From assembly GCA_026686845.1 (NCBI GenBank), contig JAIVEN010000016.1, forward strand, positions 4,667,501 through 4,731,500: 64,000 bases of DNA, read 5' to 3'. Source of the stretch: Adenanthera pavonina. Taxonomy: Eukaryota; Streptophyta; Magnoliopsida; Fabales; Fabaceae. The notes below the pieces were generated by a model, which saw nothing but the letters and a program-made list of their open reading frames with translations, did no database searches and was not told where the DNA came from. Positions 1-12,710 of this stretch are shown piece by piece. Position 1 is the stretch's first letter. Every line of letters begins with the position of its first letter. The position numbers and the translations under genes are program-made.

Positions 1-786
1 CATCCAAGAAATTATCTTGAGCGAAACATCTCTTGCTTAAGTGGTTGACTTCGTGACATTTTGGAACACCAAATCCCTTATAGACATAGAGACCAAGTTT
101 CCATAGTCTTTTGCTCTTTCTACAGATGGACTGCTTGAAGATTCAAAGTTCTGTGTGGAAAAGTGGGGAGACACTGCTCTTCCCCTTTCTTTTTGTGCAA
201 AATGCAATCAAACTGCTTTTTTTGGCTTTTTCTAGTGAGTGAGAGAGAGAGAATGTGGGTGCACTGTGCACGTCAATGAACATGAAAAAAAAAAAAGGAA
301 AAGAAAAGAAAGAAGTTAGGAATGATGGGCTGAAGGTGATTGTGCTTCACTTTCAGGTGGTCAGCAAGGAAACAAGTCAAGCATATATGGTAGCCTATAC
401 ATGCTCCTCCTCTTCCTCCTGATCCTTATCACTGCAATAGATTTTTACGTATATTCTACTCATGCATCATCATCATCATCATGCACTGCCCTCTTGAGTT
501 GGTTCAACTTGCATATATTTGTAATTACTTGTATTAATAGGTTTGAGTTTCTTTAGTGTTAAGAAATCGTATCCATGATTACACCTCTTGAATAGATGCT
601 TCCATGCTCATTCTTAAGGAAATTCTGTGTTTGTTCTCAATAGACCTTGCTTTTAAGTTAATCCGCGTATTAGGAATAACAGGTACAAGTATCATCCATT
701 TTAATTTGTGAAAGTCCCCAGCACAAACTCTTTGTCATTTAAAATTTCGTCCTTAAATGTCGCCCTAACCAGGATTAATAAAGTAA
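1..786. other. Left-end intergenic sequence, no gene seen
   Basis: No convincing coding sequence is visible. The stretch has simple repeats: a GA run near 238-252, a poly-A run near 283-296 and a short ATC run near 465-482. Short open frames carry no recognisable domain. It may be the flank of a gene lying outside the window. Confidence 0.5.
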
Positions 787-1574
787 GGGCCCGTTTGGTT
801 CATTTTCTAGGTGCCCATGGAGTGGGAATTCAGATTCTATTTTCACACTTGTACTGTTTGGTTGGACATGGAAATAGGAATTTAGACTCCAATGGGAATG
901 AAAATGACCAAAGAGTTGAGAGTTAACTTTTCTACCTTGGATCCTGACTTTGTTTATTCCTACCACTAGAAATGGAGACCAAATGATAGAAATGACCTTA
1001 ATTATGAAATATTATTCTTAAAATATCCTTCACAGAATATGTACCCCATTTTTTCTTGAAAATTTTTTATTAATTCATACAAGTTATTTACTGTAATTTT
1101 TCTATATGATTTTTTTCTCTAAAAATATTTAATTTAAAAAATTTAAAATAAAAAATAATAAGAATTGAAATATACGTAAGTTTCCCTTTTATTTTTTATA
1201 TTGTAATTTATACTTAAATATTTTTTATTTAAAAAAAATAAAAATATGTAAAAACTTAAAATATGAGGTTATTGCCTGAATAAAAAAAAAATATCACCCG
1301 TTTGTAACTAAAAAGTAAATAAAAAAAAGTTACGTTACGAATATAATATTAGATCAATTGATGTTGGGCTAAAATTTTTGCTTAGGTGCAATTCTGACTT
1401 TTTGCACATTATTCATATCTCATTCTATTATTTTCTTATGTCAAACCAAACAAATTCAAGTTGTTACCTATGTCTTTTCTTATGATGAACTAAATAAAAT
1501 TTTGACTTACAAGATTCCATTCCATTCCATTTCCAATCATTCAATTCCAATAATTCTACGAATCAAATGAGCCA
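787..1574. mobile_element. Tourist-like (PIF/Harbinger) MITE
   Basis: The left end reads GGGCCCGTTTGGTTC and the right end, reverse-complemented, reads TGGCTCATTTGATTC; 11 of 15 positions match. TAA flanks both ends (784-786 and 1575-1577), the 3-bp target duplication expected for PIF/Harbinger. The interior is AT-rich without a transposase, so it is non-autonomous. It lies about 1 kb upstream of the copine start codon and may sit in that gene's distal promoter. Confidence 0.7.
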
Positions 1575-1577
1575 TAA

Positions 1578-2620
1578 GATATCTATACCACATTTACAAG
1601 TATTGATATGTAAAAAGAGCCATTGTGGAGGGTAAGTGTGAGATTAAAGGAGAGAATTATTGGTTGGTGGTATTTCCCTTTTTGAGCTTTTAACGATTTC
1701 ATAATGTGGTGCCCACGACTAGCATACATACCTAATGACTATTGTTGTAACCAAATAACCCGTCATCATTATATCATATCATGGGTTACAACGTTAGAAA
1801 ACAAACACCGAATTCGTCTGTTATTACTTACATTTATTTAAGGTTTTGTTCCTTGTAATTTCACTAAATACTCGTGACATTTTCTTTGCGATGTAAAACA
1901 ACATGCACTGAAATACCAAGAGAAACTAATTCAAGTGATGAAATATAATCGGCGTGGAGTTTGAATTGCTTAATTATTCCTTTGACTTCCATTATAAATA
2001 ACAACGACGATGTTGCCAATAATCTGACTGTGACTCCCACTTTCCTTGAATTATTATATGACAACTTGTAATATATTTTCCTATTTCTTTGGCAATGTCA
2101 AGAGATTGAAGAGGAAACTTCCGGGAAAACTTGCCAATCAACTTGGTCCAAACCTAACTTCAGGAATTTGGTTTTTATTTAAAATCTCTGGCGACTAATT
2201 TAACTCATTTTGAAATACCAATTAAAGTTGAATATATGTGTGTGTGTGTGTGTGTGAAGGTTTAATTTTAAAAAATTATTTAAAAAAAAAAAGCAAATTA
2301 CAAGAAGAGTGATAGACCAAGTGATCATTTCGTAGCAAGATAATTATATTTTTGGTGACAAACAAGACTTTTTATAAAAGCAGAGGGAAAACGCGTTTCT
2401 TTTGGAGGAATGAACTGCAACTTACAAAGAAGGGTCCGCCTGAAAAATGTTTAATTGCCAAATTGCGACATACTGTGTCTGGTTTTTTTTTATTTTTTAT
2501 TTGGTAGTCTCCTTCTTTCCCTTTCAAAAAAATATACATATTTCTCAGTTTGTTGCCTGCTGAGGTCGACGGGCAGACTGTGGTCAAGCTACTCGCACTG
2601 ACTTCAACGCTCAACATCCA
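1578..2620 (+). promoter_or_regulatory. Upstream region and 5' UTR of the copine gene
   Basis: This stretch has no gene and ends at the copine start codon. A TG dinucleotide run lies at 2237-2256 and an A-rich run follows at 2280-2292. From about 2540 base composition becomes less AT-rich, consistent with a 5' UTR. No TATA box could be placed with confidence. The split between promoter and UTR is inferred. Confidence 0.4.
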
Positions 2621-5600
2621 ATGGGCAACTGCTGCTCCGACGTTGCCGGTGGTCGTGCGGCCATCGGCGGAACCACCGGCCATCACCCCAATCCAGCCGA
2701 CGCTCCCAATGAAGCCGTGGATACGTTTCTCAGGTCTCGCGGTTACCATGGTCTTTTCTCTCAGATCGAGGTTCTCCGTTTGTTTGAAATATGTTTCTCT
2801 TTATTTTTGTGCATTCTCTTTCTTTGACGTCGTGAATTGGTTACACTGACAGAGCTTTAATTCATGCCTTATTTTATTTGGAAGAACTTTTGAAGGTGTA
2901 ACTGTGGTCTCTTTTGTGATGCAGTTATCATATTCTGGTTCAGGCTTGCGTGACCGAGATGTGCTCTCCAAGGTTTGTTGGTTAAGCATTTCATGAATCT
3001 AATGCTTTATGAGTAGAATCTCATAGCTTTTCGTGGTCGTTGATGTTTAGAACTATGTTCAAATCCATATAATTTAGATAGAAGTTGGCTCCGTTCTTGG
3101 CATTAAAATATCCCCTACATAAAGTCTGGCTTATTTTCCTATTTATGGGATTTCAATTTCAGTTTTATTCCCGCTCACCTATATTTTGGTATCTATTGTT
3201 TTGATAAGCATCTGATTATGTATATTCAGGAATAATAAATTCAGGGAAAATTCCGAAGGTCACATTTAACTTAATGTAATCAGGGTTATGAAGCTTTAGA
3301 GATAATGAAATCATGACCAACAATCTCTACCAAATAGCTTATTAAAAGCACATCCTCCTGCTGGAGTAAGATGTCGGTGCAGAGGATGATGCAGAATCTG
3401 AAAATTGTTTGATATGAAAGTATGGTCAAATTCTTGTAGCTGCTGCACTGCTTCAGGTGTATTTTATACAAATTTGCTGAGATGTAAAATCTAGGTGAAG
3501 GGATGGCCATGGTGAACACTAAACGAGTAAAAGGAGATGGAGTTTAGTTGTGCCCTCCTGTCAGTGGCACTACCATTTTAGCTGCCGGGGCATTCATATG
3601 GGCAGAGGCCTTTCTTGCATAAGACAATCCCAGATGTATCTTATGTCAAATTATATTGGTAATTGGAAATGGACCAATTCTAGTAAGGACCACAAAGAAT
3701 TCAGCCCAATTGGAAGCATAATATTACTGAAGATAAATGTTTCTCTAATGCTCCTTTGATATATCAAATATAATTTTCTGGATTATCATTTCAATGAGAG
3801 TGGGAAAAGGAAAAAAAATAGAAATTGATAGATTCAAACCACAAAATCCAGTGGCTGCTTATTGTCCCATGCTAGATAAAGCACTTATGTTTCCATTTTT
3901 CACTACTCTTCAATGAGAGATGAGCTGAGCTGGGCTTCATCAGTGGAGTTCAACTTATAGATCATATGGATCGAAGGAGACTATCATTTTTATTGTCACT
4001 GATTTTTGTGGTTATGCTGCTTGTTAATGTTATTAACTTATTATAAAAAAAGCCATAATTTTTACGCTCAATATTCTCATCATTTAGCTGCCTCTGGCAT
4101 CTATCGCTGGAAAGTTGGCTTGTCTTATATTTAGCTTTTGCTGCTGCAGAGTGATCCAATGATGATTCTTTATATAAGAGGGAAAAATGGAGCGCTTGAG
4201 GAACTTGGCCGCACAGAAGTAGTTCTTAATTCCTTGAATCCCACATGGATTACTAAACACAATCTCATTTACCATTTCGAGGTTGTTCAGTTTTTAGTGT
4301 AAGTTTAAATGTTGATATTTTTACTCCTAACAAAGCATATGGGAATTTTGTTATTTGACCAGGTGTATCTCTGTTAAATTTTTTCCGTCTCAGGTTTCGT
4401 GTGTATGATGTTGATACTCAATTTCACAATGTAGATGTAAAGGTACTGTATCATGCACGAATGCTTTAAAGTTATTCTCTTGAGTGACTTTGAGGATATG
4501 ATGGAGGCTTTTTATATTCTTTTTTCTTTCCTTGAAAGGATAATAGTTCTTATATTGAATTTTTTTCACGTGCTTACTCATTAGATGCCAATGTCCTAAC
4601 AAGTTGATAGAGTATAACAGTGTTAGAGTCTCCAGATTGTAACTATTTGGTTGACTTGTGCAGAAGCTTAAGCTAGAAGAGCAGCAATTTCTTGGTGAAG
4701 CAACCTGTGCATTATCTGAGGTAACATGAGGACTAATCTACTTTATGTTGAGTGACGCATTACAAGTACATGAAAAGTTTATACTATTCAATGATTTGAA
4801 ATGGGCAAGACAGGGATTAAAGCTCTGGCAATTAACCTGAATTTTTTGATCTAGCACATATGATTATCTCTGAGACTTACACTAAAGTTGTTTCTCCCAA
4901 TAAAAAATGCATAAAGTTTGGAGACGTAGTGATCCAGGACTAACAGAAGAAAAGGGGGAGGGAAAGGAAGAAATAGTGAGGTAGTGAGGAGAGAGAGTAA
5001 GAACAAGAGGGAAAGGAAGAAAAAAGAAAATTGAAGGGAGAAAACAAATATTGATAATTTATTCCATTCCTAAGCTCCAAGAGAAGTGTACACAAAGGGT
5101 TTATAAAGGAAATAAAAAAACACATGCTTAAAACAACAAAGGAAACATTAATATAAGAGCGTTCCTGATTTAAGCCTTAATTGATGGCTTAACCTTGATT
5201 TACAAATAATTATTCATATAATTGACCGTATTACTCGAGATTTTCTTTATCATTTTTTTATCAACCAGACATTCTTTACCGTTACATGATTTATTTAGAG
5301 ATATTTTTAATCAAAGGCTCTTGCACAAATAAAGCTGCCCTATGCATTACAACAAATAAATTAACATTTCAAGAATTTTACTCATTGACATTAATTATTC
5401 GAGCTGTGCAGATAATCACAAAATCTGATCGATCATTGACATTAGACCTGTACAGAGATGATGCCACCAGATCAACTCACTCTCACAATTGTGGGAAGCT
5501 ACTGGTGCATGCTGAGGAATCTGTCAGCTTGAAGACTACAATAGAGATGACATTCCGGTGTTCTGATTTAGAAAATAAAGATCTCTTTTCAAAAAGTGTA

Positions 5601-8600
5601 TGTGCTTGTTTTTTCTTTTTTGCTAGGTTTTGTGAGGATCATGAGTTATGGCGTCAGCCTTTTTTTTTTTAAGGTGAAAGCATCAGCCTTGTTTTTGTTT
5701 GTCATGCAGGATCCCTTTTTACTAATTTCAAAACTTGTGGAGGGTGGCACCCAAATTCCCATTTGCAAAACAGAAGTTAGAAAGAATGATCTCAATCCAA
5801 TTTGGAAGCCTGTGTTCTTGAATATTCAGCAAGTTGGAAGCAAGGTATAAAATCTAAATTGCAACTGAGAATTATCATTTGGTATGATTATCTTTCATGT
5901 AGATATTTCTGATCTTGGTTGTGATTGAATAAATAGTCATGTCATGTTTCTTGTGTTTTAAAGTATTATTCATAGGGAAGGTCATTGGTTCATGTTGTCC
6001 AAATCATCTTAAACGATTTTAAATCATTTTCTTCTTGATAGGTGCCATGTTGATTTTTCCTCTTATACACTAATTAAAAAGTGTACATATTAAAAAAAGC
6101 TTTTTGATGTAATTTTTTGTTCTATCTTACTGACTGTTAACTTGGATAGAGTGCTGGTAAGTTTCGACTTGGTACATGGTATGTTTCTTTGTCATAATTA
6201 TATTATGCTTTTACCATAAATTTGGAATATGGTCATAAAATGCCCTTATTATGTTATTAATTTCATTATTTAATTTGACTTTATACTATATTAACTTTCT
6301 TGTGTTCCATTCTTATGATACACAGGATAGTCCATTAATAATAGAATGCTATAACTTCAATAGTAATGGCAAACATGATTTAATGGGGTAATCAGCTGTT
6401 ACTCTTCCTTTTTCTTTCTTTTTATCTCCATGCCTGAGGTGAGATGCAGGGTAATGCTGTTTATTCTCAAATAACAGAAAAGTGCAGAGATCTTTGGCAG
6501 AGCTGGAAAAGCTATATTCTGGTGGTCTAGGAGAAAGTTTATTCTTGCCCACTGCTGGTGGACAAAATTATCATAACAAGGTCTATAATTTTAATCAAAG
6601 CTTATTTCTACGTGAATATCTCTACCTTAATCATAGCTAGGTTGATTATTTTCATCTTGAATGCTCCTACGCGTCCCTGAAAGCATTTTACTATGATACA
6701 GGTATTAAAAAGCCAACTATATGTGGACAAGTTTACTCAAAGTCTCCAACATACTTTCCTGGATTACTTGGCTGCAGGATTTGAATTGAACTTCATGGTG
6801 GCCATTGATTTCACTGGTACTCCAAATGCCATACATTTGTGTCAAATTTCTATATGTGTATATTATATGGTACTGGTGCAAAACTCGGCATGCTTTTGAA
6901 AACTGTTTATGAAAAATGATTTTCTCATAACTTTTGAATCAGGAGAAAAAATGTGATGTGTATCTTTAATTGAATACCAATACATAGAAGTATTTAATTA
7001 AAACTTGAGAATCTAACCTCCAGGCTTCATGGAAGCTATGGAGCACGCTGATACTTTTATTTTTCATGATTGGACTATCATGTAGCCTTTGAACTATTCT
7101 TTGTTAGAGAGAGAGAGAGAGAGAACTTGAGAATCTACTATATCTTTTAAGCGATGGTGAATATTACGCATGAGTGCAGCCAGCTGATATTAATTCTACA
7201 CACGTGCGCACTATAATTATGACTAAGGTTGTGCTACTTGGATAGCTCAGATGGTTGGAGTGAATAGGGTATTTAGTATAGGTCTAACGTTCTCATACTT
7301 ACATCATAACTAAATAAACTTACATGAGACGAAATAATCTGTTTAACTTATGTCTTCCTGAAATATTCTACATTTTTTACTGACTCAAATTTTTTATGTT
7401 TTCTTGACCTTCATCTAGTTTCTGTTCATCTTAATGCATTGATACATCACATGTGTTGATTTTTAAATAATGTTGAGGCTGCAGTGTAGGGTTTACCCTG
7501 CAATGTCATTCTTTAATGTAAAATTATATATGTTTAGACATTCTGGTTATATATGTGATACCAAAGATTCAAGATGATCTTATGGTCTCACTGCTTTCTC
7601 TCATTTATTAGCTTCAAATGGAAATCCACGGCTTCCAGACTCTTTACATTATATAGATCCTTCAGGACGGCCAAATGCATACCAAAGGGTGAGAAATGAT
7701 TCTTGATTCCAAATTTGACTTACCATTCTTGTTTTTTATCCTTGAGCCATGAATGTTTTTTATCAGGCAATCTTAGAGGTCGGGGATGTGTTACAGTTTT
7801 ATGATTCAGACAAGAGATTTCCTACATGGGGTTTTGGTGCACGACCAATTGATGGTCCTGTTTCTCATTGTTTCAACTTGAATGGAAGCAGCCATTACTG
7901 TGAGGTTGAACTGCAAAGCCTGATCTTCCTTTTATTCCCACAATGTGACAATTTTTCAATATTGATTCATGTCTTTCTATTGCAGGTGGAAGGGATCCAA
8001 GGAATTATGGCAGCATACACAAGTGCCCTCTTTAATGTTTCGCTTGCTGGGCCAACTCTTTTTGGACCTGTCATAAGCAATGCTGCTCTTATTGCCAGCC
8101 AATCTGTTGCAAATGGTGGACGAAAGTATTTTGTTTTGTTAATAATCACAGTAAGAACTTGTACATTTTTGCTTATTTATCTGTGGAAGTTAGTATCACT
8201 ACCCATAGGGGTTTTAAGTTTAATTATAATCCAGTGCTTATCTGATCGTTTGCTTGTTGCATTTATTGCATGCATCCATATTTATTATTCTAGGGTTAGG
8301 TATAGTAAAGGACAGTACTCTATATTTTGTCTTACACATGACAGATAATTTATACTGACAAGTGACAAGAAACTTTATGATTTTTCTACCAATTTGGTTT
8401 TCCATTTCTCTTGTGAGATTTAATTGGTATCCTCCCAGGATGGAGTAGTTACAGATCTCCAAGAAACAAAAGATGCTCTCGTTAGCGCCTCTGATCTACC
8501 ATTGTCAATTCTTATTGTTGGAGTAGGAGGAGCTGATTTCAAAGAAATGGAGGTATTAGGTCCAACATTTCTTCTCTTTACATGTAGAGTTGATATTATA

Positions 8601-9363
8601 TTTAAAATAAAGCACAATGACTTCCTATGAAGTTTGGATAAATTGCACTTCATATATTTTGTTTTTTAAATATTAAAAAAATATTACTCAACCTGACATT
8701 TAACATATGTTGCAAAAACTTTTCCTTTAATTTATTTTTTGTCAGTGAAGTTAATTTTTCTTGTGAAATATATATTCTTTTCAAAAAATGAATTACTTAG
8801 CTACCTTTATTGCCATATTAAAAATAGCATCGTAATCTCATTTTGGAGTTCGAAATCAACATAGCTGCCTCTAGCCTGTTAAGGATAAAATTACAGATTG
8901 TACGAAGAGTTAATTTCATTGACCAAAAAATGTAGAAGATTTCTCCAAATATAAAGCAAAATGTCAAGGAGTCAGGTTATATTTGTGAAACAATGAGGTG
9001 TAAGTATAATTATGTTAAACTTGTTTAGTGTAATTTACTCTTATATATTCATTGGTAATCTGAGATGTCCTATTTCTTGTGCAGGTTTTGGACGCTGACA
9101 AGGGAGAGAGGCTTGAAAGTTCTACTGGACGGATTGCTTCCCGCGACATAGTCCAATTTGTTTCATTTCGGGAGGTTCAAAGTAGGTATCAGCTTGCAAA
9201 TTACGATGGAAATGTTGGCAATGTACTTCTAGCTGATTTAAGCGCCTCTAAACATTATATACCTCTTGCAGGTGGAGAGATTTCAGTAGTTCAAGCACTT
9301 CTAGCAGAATTACCTACGCAATTTTTAGCTTATATGCGGGCCCGAAATATCCCAGCAACCTGA
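2621..9363 (+). CDS. BON1: BONZAI-type copine (C2-C2-vWA), 16 exons, 578 aa
   Basis: Calcium-dependent phospholipid-binding copine of the plant BONZAI family; the family acts at the plasma membrane and represses NLR-triggered defence and cell death. Exons: 2621-2770, 2925-2972, 4150-4298, 4394-4442, 4664-4720, 5412-5597, 5710-5844, 6326-6387, 6478-6580, 6702-6816, 7612-7688, 7767-7904, 7986-8150, 8439-8552, 9085-9181, 9272-9363. All junctions keep frame; the total is 1,737 nt. The start MGNCCSD gives Gly2 for N-myristoylation with Cys4/Cys5 beside it. C2A spans about residues 50-185 (RDRDVLSKSDP, YDVDTQF), C2B about 195-330 (ENKDLFSKSDP), and the vWA/copine domain about 340-560 with MIDAS-type DFTASN across the exon 10/11 junction. 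The length equals that remembered for Arabidopsis BON1. BON1 versus BON2/BON3 cannot be separated by eye. The intron at 9182-9271 has no stop and is 90 bp, so retention keeps frame. Confidence 0.93.
7106..7124. repeat. GA microsatellite in copine intron 10
   Basis: About nine AG units interrupt intron 10 of the copine gene. Length-variable simple repeat; no function is implied. Confidence 0.8.
7229..7375 (+). repeat. tRNA-derived SINE-like remnant in copine intron 10
   Basis: The segment at 7239-7260 (GGATAGCTCAGATGGTTGG) looks like a tRNA 5' end with a polymerase III A box. A degenerate B-box-like GGTCTAACGTTCT follows near 7281. No acceptor stem or anticodon arm can be closed, so this is not a tRNA gene. 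A tRNA-headed SINE fragment is the likeliest source; the right border is uncertain. Confidence 0.35.
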
Positions 9364-10947
9364 TCTCTAGTCATGTAAAAGACTGTACATATAAAAATTC
9401 TCTATTCATTGGTCCTTGTGCAATTTCAAGGCCCTTTTCAGGAATTTGAATTGAAGGGTTGAAAACTCTTTGTTAAGCTTTTTGTATAAAGGAGTAAACA
9501 AGGTTCGCCATCGCCATACTGTTATCTCTCCTGTAAAATCACATGATGGAGTATTGGTTGGCATTTCCTTTTCTTCTTGTGTGTTTTGGGTTCGGGCTTG
9601 GCTGGTGCTCCAAAGTTTTATATTACAAAATTTTCCATTCTACCCACGGTGCACAATTTTGTACGACATCAACGATGGAAATTCAGTAGCATTCAGATTT
9701 TATGATAGGATCGGATCTTCAATCAAGACCATTAATTTGTGAATTCTTTTGTAGTGTTATACTGGTGCCTTTGAAGGTAATTTGGATTGATGCCAGCTGT
9801 TGAATAAATGCAGTATTATCTGTCACACCGGCGTATGCCCCCCGCTTCAGTCTCTGACCCTATGCGGTAATGCTGATGACCTGAGAAATTCCTCTGCTGC
9901 ACGATAAGCTCATAATGTCATGCACATGGAACTGTTATGGTCGTTGACCCCCATAAGGAAACAAGGAAAATATGATCAAGGAATTTTTAATTGTTAACGT
10001 CCCATAATAGGCTAAAGGAAAGAGATTAATCCGCCATGAATGGCGTCTACTGAGCAGATGTGTTTGAGCTTTCATTCATATGCAACTGTCCAGTTCGCAG
10101 AGCAAGAACGTAGGAGGTGAGGGAAGCATACATTCACTTCTTGGCTTCTCTAAAATGAGTATCACCCTTTTTGGCTGTATTTCTTACAAATTAAAAACGT
10201 GTTATACTTGGATGTGGGACCTATTCTAACTCTCAGATTATATGAACCAGCTCTCTTATATAGCGAGCTAGACTTTTTTTTTTTTTTTTACCAGAATAGC
10301 GAGCTAGACTTAGATTCCTTCCTCTCAAGGAAATCTAAATAATAAGTTAGAGTTATATATAAATAGTTAATTATTAGTTTATCATTATAGAATTTATGTC
10401 AATATAAAATATAATTTTCTAAAATGATGCATTATTTACAAATATAAAAGATCTAAAATGCCTTATTGTTCACGGCTCCAAATGCATAAAATTTATATTC
10501 TAATTTTATATTTACTAGATTATGAGTAGCAATATTTATAATTCATGAATAATGTGACTCCTTCTAAATTTTATATTGATACATATACACACGTATCCTT
10601 TTTAGTTTGCAAATATTTTATTGAAACATATCTTTTCAATTTATACCTTTAAATTAAAATGCGAAGTTACATGATTTCTCTTGCTCCATCTAGCCGCCTA
10701 AAGTAATAAACAAAAGGCGAATTCATGTTAAACAGAGTCTTTATTATTAATTCCGTAATTGAACTTCAACCTGGATTATTATCAACTAGAAAAGTTGAAC
10801 TCAAATAGATGACATTTTGTAGAATTCCATATTCTCTTAAAGCATCTGATACAACACAGATTTATTTCAGGTAAAATGAAATTGGCAAACGCACATAAAC
10901 ATTAGGAAGAGTATATGGTTTTTTCCACATTAATTGAGATTGCTTAT
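9364..10947. other. Tail-to-tail intergenic region between copine and Sec14 genes
   Basis: Holds the 3' UTRs of two convergent genes and AT-rich spacer. A short direct duplication of AGCGAGCTAGACTT flanks a T-run at about 10261-10311. Short ORFs here have no recognisable domain. No terminator-like or RNA gene signal was recognised. Confidence 0.5.
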
Positions 10948-12710
10948 TTAACAATTCTGGATGGGGACTAACGGCATTTTACCCCCGTATATCTCTGGAA
11001 GCTGATCCTCTTCTATATCTTCCAGCAATCTTGATTTTAACTTCTTGTTCTCCACAAACACAATCTGTGCACACATCATTCAATCATGAAAAAAAATGTC
11101 TTTAAAACATATCACATGTATGGCGCGCGCGCGCGCGTGTATGTATTGGTTGGTTACAGATTTAAAAAATGTCACCTTCGTCTTGGTTTTCTTGTGAATG
11201 AAAGGGTAAACAATCTTCCACACTGTCATAAATATGGAGGGTGCGTTCACAATGAACAACTTTCCCAGCCTTTCTGGGTAATAATCCTGCAACCCCAAGA
11301 AACCCATTATGAAAATATCAAGATATGATTGTGAAGAAGATGCAGATCGATTAACATACCCATTTTAATAAAATTTTAGTATCTTGCTGAATTACTAGTT
11401 TTTCCCACAGAGTTTGTGGAAGAACTTATTTCAAACTATACCTGCAAAATTTTTAGAGCACTAAGATAACCACGAATATCACTGTTTGAGTATCCCCATC
11501 CTTTTAGATCTCCTATACCAACAAATTTTTCTTCACCTGGTGGCATCCTGAGACGCAACAAATGGCATTTTAGTTAAAAAGTTACAGACTTGTGCTGTTT
11601 TCGCAGTTCTTAGTGCAGGTTCAGAGCATCATAATAACGTAGGAAAATGAATTACCTTGAACATAGTTTATCAAGAGAGTACATAACAAACCCTGCACAT
11701 ACACACAAAATTAGTTTGTAAGAATTGAATTCTGATGGTAGATTTCACAACCGTCTAGAGACATGAGTGAAAACGTACGTTTGAATTCATCTAAACCACC
11801 AAGTTTGTTCTGAAAGTGTCTTGCACCAAAGACAATTTTTATAGGACGTCCTTTCTTATCGAGCCCCTGCAAGAACATCTTGTTCTGTGCGAGTTCATTC
11901 GGAATCTCTGATAGAGAAATAGAACCATTTGGAACAAATGAACGTCTCCATTTCAAGAACTCCAAGAACATTAATGAAGCCTTTTCTATATCTAATTCTC
12001 GTGCGCGCAAGAATCTTCTGATCATCAAGTCATCATATTCCTGAAACATTACCAGCTTTCCAGAAGGTAAGAAAATGAACAATATCTTCCGGAATCATGG
12101 GTATTAAAGATGTGGAATAAAGCTGCAGGTATAGTCCAAAACAGAAGGGAGGTGAACATAGAGGCAAAGCATAACACAAAACCCTCAAGACAGAGGGAGG
12201 TCGAGGAATTACTTTGAGATCTGCTTCTGCTGTAAGACAAATTTACATTTCACAACTTTCAGAGAGATCTAACCATTAAAAAAAAACCTCAAACTCATCA
12301 AAAGATGCAGCTACCCGAACCCTCTGAAGGCAGTGACCGTCAATCCGGTTTCTCAGTTCTTTTTGAAAGGACAACAAAGTGTCGCTACTAGTAATTTAGG
12401 CACTTGAAACAAAGAGACCAAAATTTTAGCTTTCATGGGTGTATCTGTTTTCTTTTGATTTTAAGATCATGGGAATTGTGAAAACAACACTGCAGGAAGT
12501 AGAGAGAAAAACAACAATCAGGAGAAGTGGAAAGAGAAGGCACAGAAAACCAAGAAACTAAGTGGTATCAAGAATAGGAAGAGGCAAAATAGGGACAATG
12601 ATTACCTTAGCAGAGGGATCCTGGGACTCAACAAAAGCTCTCATGAGAGGAATCTTGGTTACCTCTGTCTCCGAGCTGTTCTTGTCGTCTATTTCTTCCT
12701 CTAAAGCCAT
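10948..12710 (-). CDS. Sec14-like CRAL-TRIO lipid-binding protein, 6 exons, 245 aa
   Basis: Small plant Sec14p-like phosphatidylinositol-transfer family protein; family members carry a lipid in a CRAL-TRIO pocket and exchange it between membranes. Exons in transcript order: 12606-12710, 11779-12040, 11656-11692, 11442-11547, 11176-11286, 10948-11064, total 738 nt with frame kept. The acidic N-terminus (MALEEEIDD) is followed by CRAL-TRIO-N helices (YDDLMIRRFLRARELDIEKA, about residues 36-60), then the lipid-binding domain with KKGRPI, PGEEKFVGIGDLKGWGYSN, DYYPERLGKLFIVNAPSIF and the C-terminal LPEIYGG. There is no nodulin or GOLD extension, so it is the short single-domain type. I chose ATG 12710; the frame stays open upstream but no ATG was seen there. 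It is convergent with the copine. Intron 5 holds a GC-alternating tract. Confidence 0.9.
11122..11138. repeat. Alternating GC tract inside a Sec14-gene intron
   Basis: GCGCGCGCGCGCGCG followed by TGTATGT, in a 111-bp intron (11065-11175) of otherwise AT-rich sequence. Alternating purine-pyrimidine DNA of this type can adopt Z-form. CpG-rich tracts are unusual for this locus. Confidence 0.8.

Noticed and set aside
2372..2849. Overlapping frames on both strands at copine exon 1
   Set aside because: They are shadows of the MGNCCSD exon and its leader; the copine frame has clear family similarity.
7239..7312. Possible tRNA gene
   Set aside because: Only the 5' D-arm-like part is present; no closable acceptor, anticodon or T arms.
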